Source of the DNA: an uncultured Opitutia bacterium
GTDB taxonomy: Bacteria > Verrucomicrobiota > Verrucomicrobiia > Opitutales > Opitutaceae
Assembly (NCBI GenBank): GCA_903869665.1
Contig: CAIPZZ010000041.1
Coordinates: 1 to 35,723, forward strand
Direction of reading: 5' to 3'
Length of the DNA stretch: 35,723 nucleotides
Part shown: positions 1-6,676 of the stretch, in pieces
How positions within the stretch are numbered: position 1 is the stretch's first letter
Layout: each line of letters begins with the position of its first letter
Made by a program: the position numbers and the translations under genes
The notes under the pieces: model-generated
Told to the model about the DNA's origin: nothing
The model's input: the letters and a program-made list of their open reading frames with translations, nothing else
Database searches by the model: none

Positions 1-266
1 GCCATCACGCGCCAGTCCGCCCACGGCGCGGCGGCGCGGCCGGCGGCGACCATCTCTGGCGAGCGGTCCGTCGCCGTGACCCCGCCGGGCCAGCCGGCTA
101 GATGGGCGGTGAACACACCCGGCCCCGCGCCCACCTCCAGTGCGCGGCCGTCTCGCCTCGCGGGCAGCCACGCCGCGAGCCAGGCGGCCAGCTCGCGCTG
201 CACCTGCGCGTGCCGCGCGTAGCCGGGCGCGGCCTTGGAGAAAGGATCGGCGATGGGGGCACTCAT
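1..266 (-). CDS. bioC: Malonyl-ACP O-methyltransferase BioC, 5' part only
   Basis: The minus-strand frame opens at ATG 264-266 and runs off the left edge, so only the first 88 codons are present. The N-terminal motif FSKAAPGYARHAQVQREL is typical of BioC, and ALEVGAGPGVFTAHL is the SAM-binding motif I (E-x-GxGxG) of class I methyltransferases. The acidic ribose-binding loop follows as TATDRSPEMV. BioC methylates malonyl-ACP so that fatty-acid synthesis can build the pimeloyl chain of biotin. The gene is last in the visible biotin operon and lies 71 nt downstream of the BioH-like esterase, the enzyme that removes the same methyl group. The identification rests on the N-terminal motif together with the context. 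No Shine-Dalgarno sequence is seen before the ATG. Confidence 0.85.
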   Translation of the reverse strand, partial: MSAPIADPFSKAAPGYARHAQVQRELAAWLAAWLPARRDGRALEVGAGPGVFTAHLAGWPGGVTATDRSPEMVAAGRAAAPWADWRVM

Positions 267-324
267 GGTTGCAACCGGGCGAGGCGACCGATGGCCCACA
301 CCGTGGTCAAATTTCATGGCTGTG

Positions 325-362
325 TTTTGATTCGCGCTCATTCGCGTCCCTTCGCGGTTAAA
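325..362. repeat. Short tandem-like repeat supplying the end of the bioH-like gene
   Basis: Three imperfect 10-bp units (ATTCGCGCTC, ATTCGCGTCC, CTTCGCGGTT) run through the bioH-bioC gap and the end of the bioH-like gene. On the minus strand the stretch reads TTTAACCGCGAAGGGACGCG and encodes the last residues (LTAKGRE) and the stop codon of the esterase. A similar TTCGCGGTTAA motif is a frequent intergenic repeat in several high-GC phyla; this is from memory and was not checked here. Confidence 0.4.
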
Positions 363-1210
363 GCTGCGGAAAACTCGCGCAGCAGTGCCGCCGGATGATG
401 CGTCGCACCCGGCACGACGGCGATTTCTGGCGCGAGTTCCTGCAGCCGGGCCGCGTCGAGCAATGGATCGTCCGCGCCGCACCACGCACGCCAGCCGGCG
501 GGTAGAACGGGCAGCAGCGCGACGGTCTCAAGCTGATCGAGGCCCCACTGCAAAATTTCTGGCGCCAGCCCGGCGGCCTGCTCCGGCGACACCCCCAGCC
601 CGGCGCGCGCGTAAAAATCCGCGAGCGCCGCCGCCGGATCGCGCCGCAGCCAGCGGGCGAGATATCTGACCTGCGTGCGCGCCATCCGACCACCGGTGTT
701 TTCCTCGCGCGGAAACGCAAACATCGGCGCGAGCAGCGCGACGCGTGGCCGGATGGTGGAGCGCGTTGACCCCAACGCGCTTTCCGTCGCCGCGCACCCC
801 CACCATGCGTTGGGATCAACGCGTGCCACCTGTTCAGCGCCGAGCAGCAGTTGCGCGCCAAGCGAATAGCCCGCCAGCCAGTCAAAGGGGCCGGCCGTGC
901 GCAACGCGGCGAGCGCATCCGGTGCGGCGGGAAAAAACGTGTGCGCCGCCCCGGGCAGCGCCGCACGCGCCAGTGGAGCGAACCACGCCTCCGGCACCGC
1001 CCAGCCGAGCACCCAGCCAATCCTGAGAGTGGAGCGCGGCGTCCCCGTCGCACTCGGCTGCCCTCCGAGTTGTAGGGGCGTAGTCTGGCTGCGCCCTTCC
1101 GAATTCTGCCCTCCGAGTTGTAGGGGCGCAGACTTGCTGCGCCCTTCCGGGCACCCTACCCCTTGGGCGCAGTCCGACTGCGCCCCGCCAGTTTCAGAAT
1201 TTTCGCTCAC
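338..1210 (-). CDS. Alpha/beta hydrolase in BioH/BioG position, with repeat-derived insertions
   Basis: Probable pimeloyl-ACP methyl ester esterase, closing the BioC-started pimelate pathway. The nucleophile elbow is GYSLG with Ser116, an acid candidate is Asp247/248 in CGADDPLLD, and the catalytic His is 271 or 272 in GATHHPA. Start is GTG 1208-1210, overlapping the bioDF stop as GTGA, so translation is probably coupled. At 290 aa it is longer than expected because two repeat families are translated in frame. Residues about 7-52 carry a 16-residue unit twice (each with PLQLGGQ), encoded by a 48-bp repeat. Residues about 128-152 are encoded by a palindromic element between the nucleophile helix and the next beta strand. 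Without these the protein would be about 220 aa, close to BioG/BioH size. The hydrolase fold is clear; assignment to the biotin pathway comes from context. Confidence 0.75.
   Translation of the reverse strand: MSENSETGGAQSDCAQGVGCPEGRSKSAPLQLGGQNSEGRSQTTPLQLGGQPSATGTPRSTLRIGWVLGWAVPEAWFAPLARAALPGAAHTFFPAAPDALAALRTAGPFDWLAGYSLGAQLLLGAEQVARVDPNAWWGCAATESALGSTRSTIRPRVALLAPMFAFPREENTGGRMARTQVRYLARWLRRDPAAALADFYARAGLGVSPEQAAGLAPEILQWGLDQLETVALLPVLPAGWRAWCGADDPLLDAARLQELAPEIAVVPGATHHPAALLREFSAALTAKGRE
755..830. repeat. Family A palindromic element, copy A1, translated inside bioH-like gene
   Basis: This 76-bp inverted repeat begins GGTGGAGCGCGTTGA and ends with a diverged complement of the same arm (TCAACGCGTGCCACC). 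Each arm itself contains GCGTTG/CAACGC. Read on the gene's strand, the left arm gives VARVDPNA and the right arm ALGSTRST, in frame with the hydrolase on both sides. Confidence 0.85.
1030..1053. repeat. Half-element related to family A (GGAGCGCGGCGTCCCC variant)
   Basis: GTGGAGCGCGGCGTCCCC resembles one arm of family A, with the centre changed from TTGACCCCAA to GGCGTCCCCGT. It is translated in the bioH-like gene as ATGTPRST, the same frame as the ALGSTRST of full family A copies. The match is partial, so membership is probable rather than certain. Confidence 0.5.
1058..1186. repeat. Family B repeats: two 48-bp tandem units plus a partial third palindrome
   Basis: Units at 1058-1105 and 1106-1153 begin CTGCCCTCCGAGTTGTAGGG and each hold a palindrome of the form GGGCGCAG...CTGCGCCC. 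A third, shorter palindrome lies at 1165-1186. The 26-bp core at 1119-1144 is identical to the copy at 6566-6591 in the clpS-menD gap. The 48-bp period is 16 codons, so the units keep the bioH-like gene in frame and give a repeated 16-residue peptide. Confidence 0.9.
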
Positions 1211-3075
1211 GGTGCCGCCCTCCAGTCATCCATCGCCGCGAGCAGCCGCACCGCATCGGCCTCGCAAAACGTGCGCTTCAGTGAGAGGCGCAGGCGGCTC
1301 GTGCCGGCGGGCACCGTGGGCGGGCGCACCGCGCCGACGAGGATGTTTTTTTCCCGGAGCGCGGCGGCGAGCGACATCGCGGCGTCGGCCGCGCCGAGCC
1401 TCACCGGCACGATCGGCGAGTCGCCGTCGGGCGCGTCCCAGCCGGCGGCGCGCAGGCGCGCGCGCAGGTCGCGCGAGACGGCATGCCAGCGCGGCTGCTC
1501 GGGCGCGAGCGTGCGGATGCGGGCGAGTGCGGCCGACGCGGCGGCGACGTTGAGCGGCGAGAGCGCGGTGGAATAGATGAACTCGCCCGCGAAGTTCACA
1601 ACATAGTCGCGCACAACCGCCTCGCGGAAGAGCGTGTAGGCGCCACCCGACGCCAGCGTCTTGCCGAAAGTGCCGATGAGCACATCCACCGCGTCAGCGA
1701 TCCCAGCGGCGCGGACGAGGCCCGCGCCTTCGGGACCGTGCCAGCCGAGCGCGTGCGCCTCGTCCACGATGAGGCAAAAATTGTGGCGGCGCTTCAGACC
1801 GGCGAGCCGCGCGAGGTCGGGATAGTCGCCGTCCATGCTGAAGACGCTTTCGGTGACGACAAAAACCTCGCGGCCGGAGCGCGCCGGGACGTCGCGCTCC
1901 ACCTCGGAATCGGCGGACGGGCGGGCGGACGCGGAATGTTTTTGGAGCAGCTCCTCCAGGTGGCCGAGGTCGAGGTGTTCGTAGCGCTGGAGGCGCGCGC
2001 CGCTGCGGAGGAGGCCCGCGATCATGCTGTGGTGGATGAGCCGGTCGGCGAACACGAGGTCGCCACGGCGCGGGAGCAGGCCGAGCACGGCGGAGTTGGC
2101 CGCATAGCCGCTGCTCCACAGCAGGCCGAGCGGAAACCCATGCCACGCGCCCAGCTCCGCCGTGAGTGCGGCGTGCGGCGGTTGCCAGCCCGTGACAAGC
2201 GGCGAGGCAGCGGCGGAGGTGCCATGCGCGGTGGCCGCGCGGGCGGCGGCAGCGGCGAGCGCGGGGTCGTGGGCCAGCCCGAGGTAATCGTTGTCGGCCA
2301 GGTTAAGAACGCCAGCCGCAGGGGTGGTGACGCGCAGCTCGCGGCGCAGTCCTTCGCGGCCGCGTTCGGCGAGGGCGTGCTGCAGGCGCGGGAGCAAGGA
2401 GGTGGAGCGCGTTGACTCCAACGCGCTTTCCGAAGCCCGCTCAACCAGCACGTTGGGGTAAACGCGCTCCACCTTCAAGTCCGCCACACTCGACCACAGC
2501 GGCACGCCGGCGGCGGCCAGCTCGGCGCGGTTCGAAGCGGACACCGTGGGGTCGGTGGCAAAATGACTGTTGAGCCACACTCCGGTGGGCAGGCCGGTCG
2601 CGGCGGCGCGCGCGAAGGCGAGCCGGGCCTGGTTGATCGCGCCGAGGCGGTCGGGCACGACGATCACGATGGCGTCGGGCACAAGCGCGGCGGCGAGGTC
2701 GGCCCAATCGCGCGCCTCGGCGTCAATCGGCGTGGCGATGCCGCCCGCACCCTCGACCACGCGCCAGTCGCACAGCGGCAGCGCGCGCAGTTGGGCGAGC
2801 AGAGCGGCCAAGGAAATTTCCCGCCCCTCGGCCCGGGCCGAGGTGCTGGGCGCAAGCGCGGCGGCGAAGGTCAGCAGCGTGAATGCTTCCAGCGTGCCGC
2901 CGCCACCCGCCAGCCGGCGGGCGCCGGCAGCGTCGCCTTCGGCGGGCGCGCCGGTCTCGACCGCCTTCACGATCTGGCCCCGCGACCCGTCCGCCGCCAG
3001 CTGGCGCGCGAGCGCCGCGACGACGTGGGTTTTGCCGACGCCAGTGTCGGAGCCTGTGACCAGGACAGTGCGCAC
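1207..3075 (-). CDS. bioDF: BioD-BioF fusion: dethiobiotin synthetase / 8-amino-7-oxononanoate synthase
   Basis: Two consecutive biotin enzymes in one chain of 622 aa. The N-terminal domain (about 1-200) is BioD: P-loop VTGSDTGVGKTH, later VVEGAGGIATP. The C-terminal domain (from about 226) is BioF, a PLP enzyme with NDYLGLAHDP, DEAHALGWHGPEG and the Schiff-base lysine in IGTFGKTLASGG (about Lys472). The start chosen is GTG 3073-3075, giving MRTVLVTGSDTG, the usual BioD N-terminus. A TTG at 3094-3096 overlapping the bioB stop (TTGA) is an alternative and adds seven repeat-encoded residues (MRSTRST). Residues about 202-225, the junction of the two enzymes, are encoded by palindromic element A2. 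A further repeat-like insertion (VERDVPARSG, about 392-401) lengthens a surface loop before the VVTESVFSMDGD strand. The next gene starts inside its stop codon. Confidence 0.93.
   Translation of the reverse strand: MRTVLVTGSDTGVGKTHVVAALARQLAADGSRGQIVKAVETGAPAEGDAAGARRLAGGGGTLEAFTLLTFAAALAPSTSARAEGREISLAALLAQLRALPLCDWRVVEGAGGIATPIDAEARDWADLAAALVPDAIVIVVPDRLGAINQARLAFARAAATGLPTGVWLNSHFATDPTVSASNRAELAAAGVPLWSSVADLKVERVYPNVLVERASESALESTRSTSLLPRLQHALAERGREGLRRELRVTTPAAGVLNLADNDYLGLAHDPALAAAAARAATAHGTSAAASPLVTGWQPPHAALTAELGAWHGFPLGLLWSSGYAANSAVLGLLPRRGDLVFADRLIHHSMIAGLLRSGARLQRYEHLDLGHLEELLQKHSASARPSADSEVERDVPARSGREVFVVTESVFSMDGDYPDLARLAGLKRRHNFCLIVDEAHALGWHGPEGAGLVRAAGIADAVDVLIGTFGKTLASGGAYTLFREAVVRDYVVNFAGEFIYSTALSPLNVAAASAALARIRTLAPEQPRWHAVSRDLRARLRAAGWDAPDGDSPIVPVRLGAADAAMSLAAALREKNILVGAVRPPTVPAGTSRLRLSLKRTFCEADAVRLLAAMDDWRAAP
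1876..1903. repeat. Short inverted repeat translated as a BioF loop
   Basis: GGAGCGCG and CGCGCTCC flank a 12-bp centre, and the flank ends in CCACC. On the gene's strand this reads VERDVPARSG and lies in a loop that E. coli BioF lacks. It resembles the half-element at 1030-1053 in sequence and reading frame. Confidence 0.5.
2401..2473. repeat. Family A palindromic element, copy A2, at the BioD-BioF junction
   Basis: This 73-bp inverted repeat starts GGTGGAGCGCGTTGACTCCA, and its right arm is the complement of the left with only two differences over 23 bp. On the gene strand it encodes VERVYPNV, a short centre, then ALESTRST. It lies exactly between the BioD and BioF domains and keeps them in frame. 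Confidence 0.88.
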
Positions 3076-3150
3076 GGTGGAACGCGTTGACCTCAACGCG
3101 TTGTTTCGTTCCCACCCGCAGCTCGCGCGTTGCGGTCATCGCGCTCGACC
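3076..3150. repeat. Family A palindromic element, copy A3, spanning the bioB-bioDF boundary
   Basis: The left arm (plus strand) is GGTGGAACGCGTTGACCTCA. The right arm at 3127-3150 is its complement with a few mismatches. The element supplies the last residues of BioB ([18 protein letters not shown]), the BioB stop codon and the TTG start option of bioDF. Its length differs from A1 and A2 modulo 3, so the first arm is read in the BioB frame and the second in the bioDF frame. Confidence 0.85.
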
Positions 3151-4118
3151 CGCGGCGCGGCGGCGAGCGGATGCATCCCGAGGCGCGCCAGCAACTTCAT
3201 GTCGTCCGAGCGCTCAGGGTTGGGCGTGGTGAGCAGCTTTTCGCCCAGAAAAATGCTGTTGGCCCCGGCGAGGTAGCAGAGCGCCTGCATCTCGTCGCTC
3301 ATCGCGGTGCGGCCGGCGGAGAGGCGCACCATCGCGCGCGGCATGAGGATGCGCGCGGTGGCGATGATGCGGACGAACTCGATGGGATCCACGGGCTGCT
3401 GCCCGGCGAGCGGCGTGCCAGGGACAGGGACCAGGGCGTTGATGGGCACGGAGTCGGGCTGCGGGTCGAGCGCGGCGAGCTCGCCGAGCATCTTCAGGCG
3501 GTCGTCCACGCTCTCGCCCAGCCCGAGGATGCCGCCGCTGCACACCTGCAGGCCGGCGGCGCGGACGCGCGCGAGGGTCTGCAGGCGGTCATCGTAGCAG
3601 CGGGTGGAGATGATCTCGGGGTAGAACTCGCGCGAGGTGTCGAGGTTGTGGTTGTAAACCGTGCAGCCCGCCTCCTTCAGCCGCGCGGCCTGCGCGCCAT
3701 CGAGCATGCCCAGCGTGCAGCACACCTCTAGGCCGAGATCGGAGACGCCGCGCACGGCGTCGAGCACGGAGTCGAACTGCGGGCCGTCGCGCACCTCGCG
3801 CCACGCCGCGCCCATGCAGAAACGGGCCGCGCCGCCGTCGCGCGCGCGCCGCGCGGCGGCGACGATCCCGGCGGTGTCCATGAGCTGCTCGGCCTCCAGG
3901 CCGGTGTCGTGGTGCGCCGACTGCGGGCAGTAGGCGCAGTTTTCCGGGCAGCGGCCGGTCTTGATGGACTGGAGCGTGCAGAGCTGCACGGCGGCCGGGT
4001 CGTGGTGCGCGCGCTGCGCCTGCTGCGCGCGAAAGATCAGCTCGGGCAGCGGCAGATCATAAATGGCGCGGAGCGCGGCCAGGTCGTGAACGGCGGGAGT
4101 GTCGAGGGTGGTGGTCAT
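3093..4118 (-). CDS. bioB: Biotin synthase BioB
   Basis: A radical-SAM enzyme that inserts sulfur into dethiobiotin. The start at ATG 4116-4118 gives [13 protein letters not shown] and 341 aa, close to the family length. An open frame extends upstream to 4661 but overlaps bioA and has no BioB similarity. The SAM-cluster cysteines are C57, C61 and C64 in CPENCAYC, followed by PQSAHH; the N-H-D region [14 protein letters not shown] and GGILGLGES are also typical. The C-terminal 18 residues come from palindromic element A3 and follow the normal end at about [11 protein letters not shown]. The gene starts 26 nt after the bioA stop. The sequence before the ATG contains CCTCC, the opposite of a Shine-Dalgarno. 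Confidence 0.97.
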   Translation of the reverse strand: MTTTLDTPAVHDLAALRAIYDLPLPELIFRAQQAQRAHHDPAAVQLCTLQSIKTGRCPENCAYCPQSAHHDTGLEAEQLMDTAGIVAAARRARDGGAARFCMGAAWREVRDGPQFDSVLDAVRGVSDLGLEVCCTLGMLDGAQAARLKEAGCTVYNHNLDTSREFYPEIISTRCYDDRLQTLARVRAAGLQVCSGGILGLGESVDDRLKMLGELAALDPQPDSVPINALVPVPGTPLAGQQPVDPIEFVRIIATARILMPRAMVRLSAGRTAMSDEMQALCYLAGANSIFLGEKLLTTPNPERSDDMKLLARLGMHPLAAAPRVERDDRNARAAGGNETTR

Positions 4119-4144
4119 GGGATTAAAGGCGGTTGGAGGAAAAT

Positions 4145-5551
4145 TTAATTGGGCAGCACGTCGTCGAGCGCGCGGGCAGTGCGATGCACGAGCTCCGCGA
4201 GCTCGGCCTCGTCGAGGCAGAGCGGCGGCACCAGCAACAGCGAGTCGCCGAGTGGGCGCAGCAGCAGGCCGTGCGCGCGGGCGCGCAGGCAGACTTGCAA
4301 GCCGGTGCGTGCGGCGACGGGGAAATTTTCGGCGGAGTCCCGCGAGGGCGTGAGATCCAGCGCGGCGGCGAAACCGCGCTGGCGGAGCTCGCGGACGCGC
4401 GGGTGCGCGGCGAAGGTCGCGTCGAGCAGCCGCCCGAAACACGCGATGCGGCTCCGCAACGTGCCATCGGCGATCAGCGGGCGGAGCTTGCGGATGTTTT
4501 CCAGCGCGACTGCAGCGGCGAGCGGGTTGCCGGTGAAGGTGTGGCCGTGGAAAAACGCGCGCCCGCTCTCGTAGGGACCGAGAAACGCCGCGAAAATTTC
4601 CTCGCGCGCGAGGGTGGCGGCCAGCGGCAGGTAGCCGCCGGTGAGACCTTTGGCGAAGCACAGGAAATCCGGCGTCACGCCTTCATCCGCGCAAACCAGC
4701 ATCGGGCCAAGCCGGCCAAAGGCGACGAACACCTCGTCGAGGATGAGATGCACGCCGTGCTCGCGGCAGAGCGCGGCCACCGCACGGACGAAGCCGGGCG
4801 GCTGCAGGCGCATGCCGGCCGCGCCTTGCACGGAAGGTTCAAGGATGACGCACGCGGTTTGCCCGGCCTTTTCTTCCAACAACGCGCGCAGCGCGGCGAG
4901 GCTCGCCGTCGAGTCGGCCGCGCGGACCTGAGCGCCCCACTCGCGACAAAGCGGAGCGGGAAAATGAGCGGCAGGAAAACACCACGGGCGGAAGCGCGCG
5001 TGAAAAAACCCGCTGTCGCCCGCCGCCATCGTGCCGAAGGTGTCGCCGTGGTAGGCGCCCGCGAGGCCGATGACGCCGGTTTTCTCCGGTCGTCCCGTGA
5101 GCTGCCAGAACTGAAAAGACATTTTCAGCGCGACCTCGACCGCGCCCGCGCCGTTGTCGCTGAAGAACACGCGCCCCAACCCCGGCGGCGCGAGCCCGGC
5201 CAGCTCGGCGGCGAGCTCCGCGCCGGGCGCATGCGTGAGGCCGAGCATCGTCGAGTGCGCGACGTGCGCGAGCTGGCGTTGCAGGGCGGCGTTGAGATCG
5301 GGGTCGTTGTGGCCGTGGACATTGGTCCAGACCGAGGCATTGCCATCGAGATATTCGCGGCCTTCGGAATCCGTCAGCCAGCCGCCCCGGCCGGACGCGA
5401 TGGCGAGCGGCGGCAGCGCGAGGTATTCCTGCATCTGCGCGAATGGGTGCCAAACATGCCGGCGGTCGGCATCGTGCGTGGCCGAGCCGACGGCCACCGC
5501 GCCGGGGCCGGCCGCGATGTCAGGTGCGCAAGTTTCCGCCGCGCTGGTCAT
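4145..5551 (-). CDS. bioA: Adenosylmethionine-8-amino-7-oxononanoate aminotransferase BioA
   Basis: A PLP-dependent class III aminotransferase that converts KAPA to DAPA with SAM as amino donor. At 468 aa, it carries the BioA N-terminal signature HVWHPFAQM (32-40). It also has [10 protein letters not shown], the PLP-pyridine aspartate D272 in LILDEV, the Schiff-base lysine K301 in [13 protein letters not shown], and [11 protein letters not shown]. The segment after the aspartate reads FVAFGR, where the family usually has a TGFGRTG-type sequence, a mild deviation. It is the first gene of the visible biotin operon. A candidate operator and promoter lie 39-72 nt upstream. The start ATG at 5549-5551 is the first in frame. 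Confidence 0.97.
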   Translation of the reverse strand: MTSAAETCAPDIAAGPGAVAVGSATHDADRRHVWHPFAQMQEYLALPPLAIASGRGGWLTDSEGREYLDGNASVWTNVHGHNDPDLNAALQRQLAHVAHSTMLGLTHAPGAELAAELAGLAPPGLGRVFFSDNGAGAVEVALKMSFQFWQLTGRPEKTGVIGLAGAYHGDTFGTMAAGDSGFFHARFRPWCFPAAHFPAPLCREWGAQVRAADSTASLAALRALLEEKAGQTACVILEPSVQGAAGMRLQPPGFVRAVAALCREHGVHLILDEVFVAFGRLGPMLVCADEGVTPDFLCFAKGLTGGYLPLAATLAREEIFAAFLGPYESGRAFFHGHTFTGNPLAAAVALENIRKLRPLIADGTLRSRIACFGRLLDATFAAHPRVRELRQRGFAAALDLTPSRDSAENFPVAARTGLQVCLRARAHGLLLRPLGDSLLLVPPLCLDEAELAELVHRTARALDDVLPN

Positions 5552-5589
5552 GCGCGGACGTTGCCGGGCCGCCGCGTGGGAGACAAGCC

Positions 5590-5623
5590 TTAGTTAAGTG
5601 GTCGGTCAAAACCGGCTAACTAG
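5590..5623 (-). promoter_or_regulatory. Candidate biotin operator overlapping a promoter upstream of bioA
   Basis: An interrupted palindrome, TTAGTTAAG, 16 bp, then CGGCTAACT, has arms sharing TAGTTA/TAACTA plus GGT/ACC, centred about 55 nt upstream of bioA. The 9-16-9 arrangement resembles the BirA operator layout (9-bp arms with about a 15-16 bp gap). On the minus strand, TAACTA (complement of 5591-5596) could be a -10 box with TTAGCC 17 bp upstream, so the two arms would cover the -10 and -35 boxes. Assignment to BirA is inference; the regulator gene is not in the window. Confidence 0.4.
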
Positions 5624-5641
5624 ACGTTTTCCGGCGGCCGC

Positions 5642-5878
5642 TCACGCTTCGCCGTCGTTACCGATGGCCTCGACCGGGCAACCCTCCAGCGCCTCCATGC
5701 AGAGCGCGACATCATCCTCAGTCTTCGGCTGGTTGAAGACGAAGGAGTGCCCGCCCTCGTCGTGGCGCTTGAAAAACGCCGGCGCGGTCTCGCGGCAGAG
5801 GTCGCAGTCAATGCACTGCTGATCCACGTAAAACTTGCCGGCAATGTTGGTGTTCCACTTTTCAGCTTTGTTGGCCAT
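5642..5878 (-). CDS. Small 4Fe-4S ferredoxin
   Basis: A 78-aa protein starting MANKAEKWN at ATG 5876-5878; an upstream in-frame ATG at 5902 would add eight residues and is less likely. It has CIDCDLC near residue 22 and a distal GCPVEAIG, the four cysteines of a single 4Fe-4S cluster. The region between is long and acidic, as in ferredoxins of the Fer4-13 type. It is cytoplasmic and should be an electron carrier; the partner is unknown. It sits 90 nt upstream of bioA on the same strand. BioB needs reduced iron-sulfur donors, so a role in biotin synthesis is conceivable but not shown. Confidence 0.85.
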   Translation of the reverse strand: MANKAEKWNTNIAGKFYVDQQCIDCDLCRETAPAFFKRHDEGGHSFVFNQPKTEDDVALCMEALEGCPVEAIGNDGEA

Positions 5879-5947
5879 GATGAGCCGGGCAGCAAAGGGC
5901 AACGGCGCGGGCTGTCAAGCGGGCAACGCGGCGGGGTAATGGCTCAG

Positions 5948-6079
5948 CTTGTCATTGCGAGGAGCAGCAGCGACGAAGCAATCCATCTGTAAGCCGAGCT
6001 GGATCGCCACGCCCGGCCTCTCGATAGGCTCAAGATCCTGAGCCTATCGAACGGGCTGCGCCGGGCTCGCGATGACAAG
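5948..6079. repeat. 132-bp element with terminal inverted repeats CTTGTCATTGCGAG / CTCGCGATGACAAG
   Basis: This is the main content of the 302-bp ferredoxin-clpS gap. The ends are 14-bp inverted repeats with one mismatch. Inside is a perfect 12-bp hairpin, TCGATAGGCTCA, loop AGATCC, TGAGCCTATCGA (6021-6050). The GTCATTGCGAGGAGC and GCAATCCA motifs are those of a dispersed repeat known from many bacteria. No coding content is seen. Confidence 0.8.
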
Positions 6080-6180
6080 GCAAACCGACCCGCTGCCCCA
6101 CGCGAGGACCGGTCCGGAACGCTGCCCCGAGGCACGTTTCCGGGATTGCGCCGCACCACGCGGTAGCCCAGCCTCTCAGC

Positions 6181-6480
6181 ATGGCCGCCGCCGACACCCT
6201 CACGCTCCCGCGCCAGGAAACCCACACCGAGGAGGCACTCGGTGGCGCGTGGCGGGTCGTGGTGCTCAATGACCCGGTCAACCTCATGTCCTACGTCGTG
6301 GTGGTGTTTCGCCGCGTGCTCGGCTTCGACGAGGCGACCGCGCGCAAACACATGCTGGAGGTGCACGAGCAAGGCCGGTCTATCGTGTGGAGCGGCCTGC
6401 GTGAGCGCGCGGAACACCACGCTTTCACCCTCCAGCAATGGCACCTGACTGCGGTGCTCGAGCCCGATGAAGCGCCTTGA
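6181..6480 (+). CDS. clpS: ClpS, N-degron adaptor of the ClpAP/ClpCP protease
   Basis: A 99-aa protein starting at ATG 6181. The conserved core WRVVVLNDPVNLMSYVV is followed by HMLEVHEQGRSIVWSG and LQQWHLTAVLE; the NDPVN and HEQG elements line the pocket that binds N-terminal destabilising residues. ClpS hands such substrates to the Clp ATPase in the cytoplasm. No clpA or clpC is adjacent in this window, so the gene is probably a single transcription unit. It is bounded upstream by a TIR repeat and downstream by family B hairpins. No Shine-Dalgarno precedes the ATG (GCCCAGCCTCTCAGC). Confidence 0.95.
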   Translation: MAAADTLTLPRQETHTEEALGGAWRVVVLNDPVNLMSYVVVVFRRVLGFDEATARKHMLEVHEQGRSIVWSGLRERAEHHAFTLQQWHLTAVLEPDEAP

Positions 6481-6528
6481 GCGCCTGTCAGAATAGCAGG
6501 CGGGACGAATCCTGGGTTGTGCGATCGT

Positions 6529-6639
6529 GGGGGCGCAGGCTTGCGGCGCCCACCTGGAGGAACGTTGTAGGGGCGCAGACTTGCTGCGCCCACTTGGAGG
6601 GACGTTGCAGAACGGGCGCAGCGAGTCTGCGCCCCTACA
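6529..6639. repeat. Family B palindromes between clpS and menD
   Basis: Three copies. The first (6529-6552) is diverged. The second (6566-6591) is identical over 26 bp to the unit at 1119-1144. The third (6614-6639) is in inverse orientation with one mismatch. Copies two and three can form a long hairpin between the converging 3' ends of clpS and menD, so the region could act as a bidirectional terminator, although there is no clear U-tract. Confidence 0.85.
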
Positions 6640-6676
6640 ACCGACCAGCGGTTATACAGCTCGGCTCCTAACCACC

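Noticed and set aside
1058-1186. CRISPR-like array
   Set aside because: Only two full units, no unique spacers, repeats are palindromic and directly adjacent, and they are translated in frame.
4119-4661. Upstream extension of the bioB frame
   Set aside because: It overlaps bioA out of frame and has no BioB similarity; the normal N-terminus begins at 4118.
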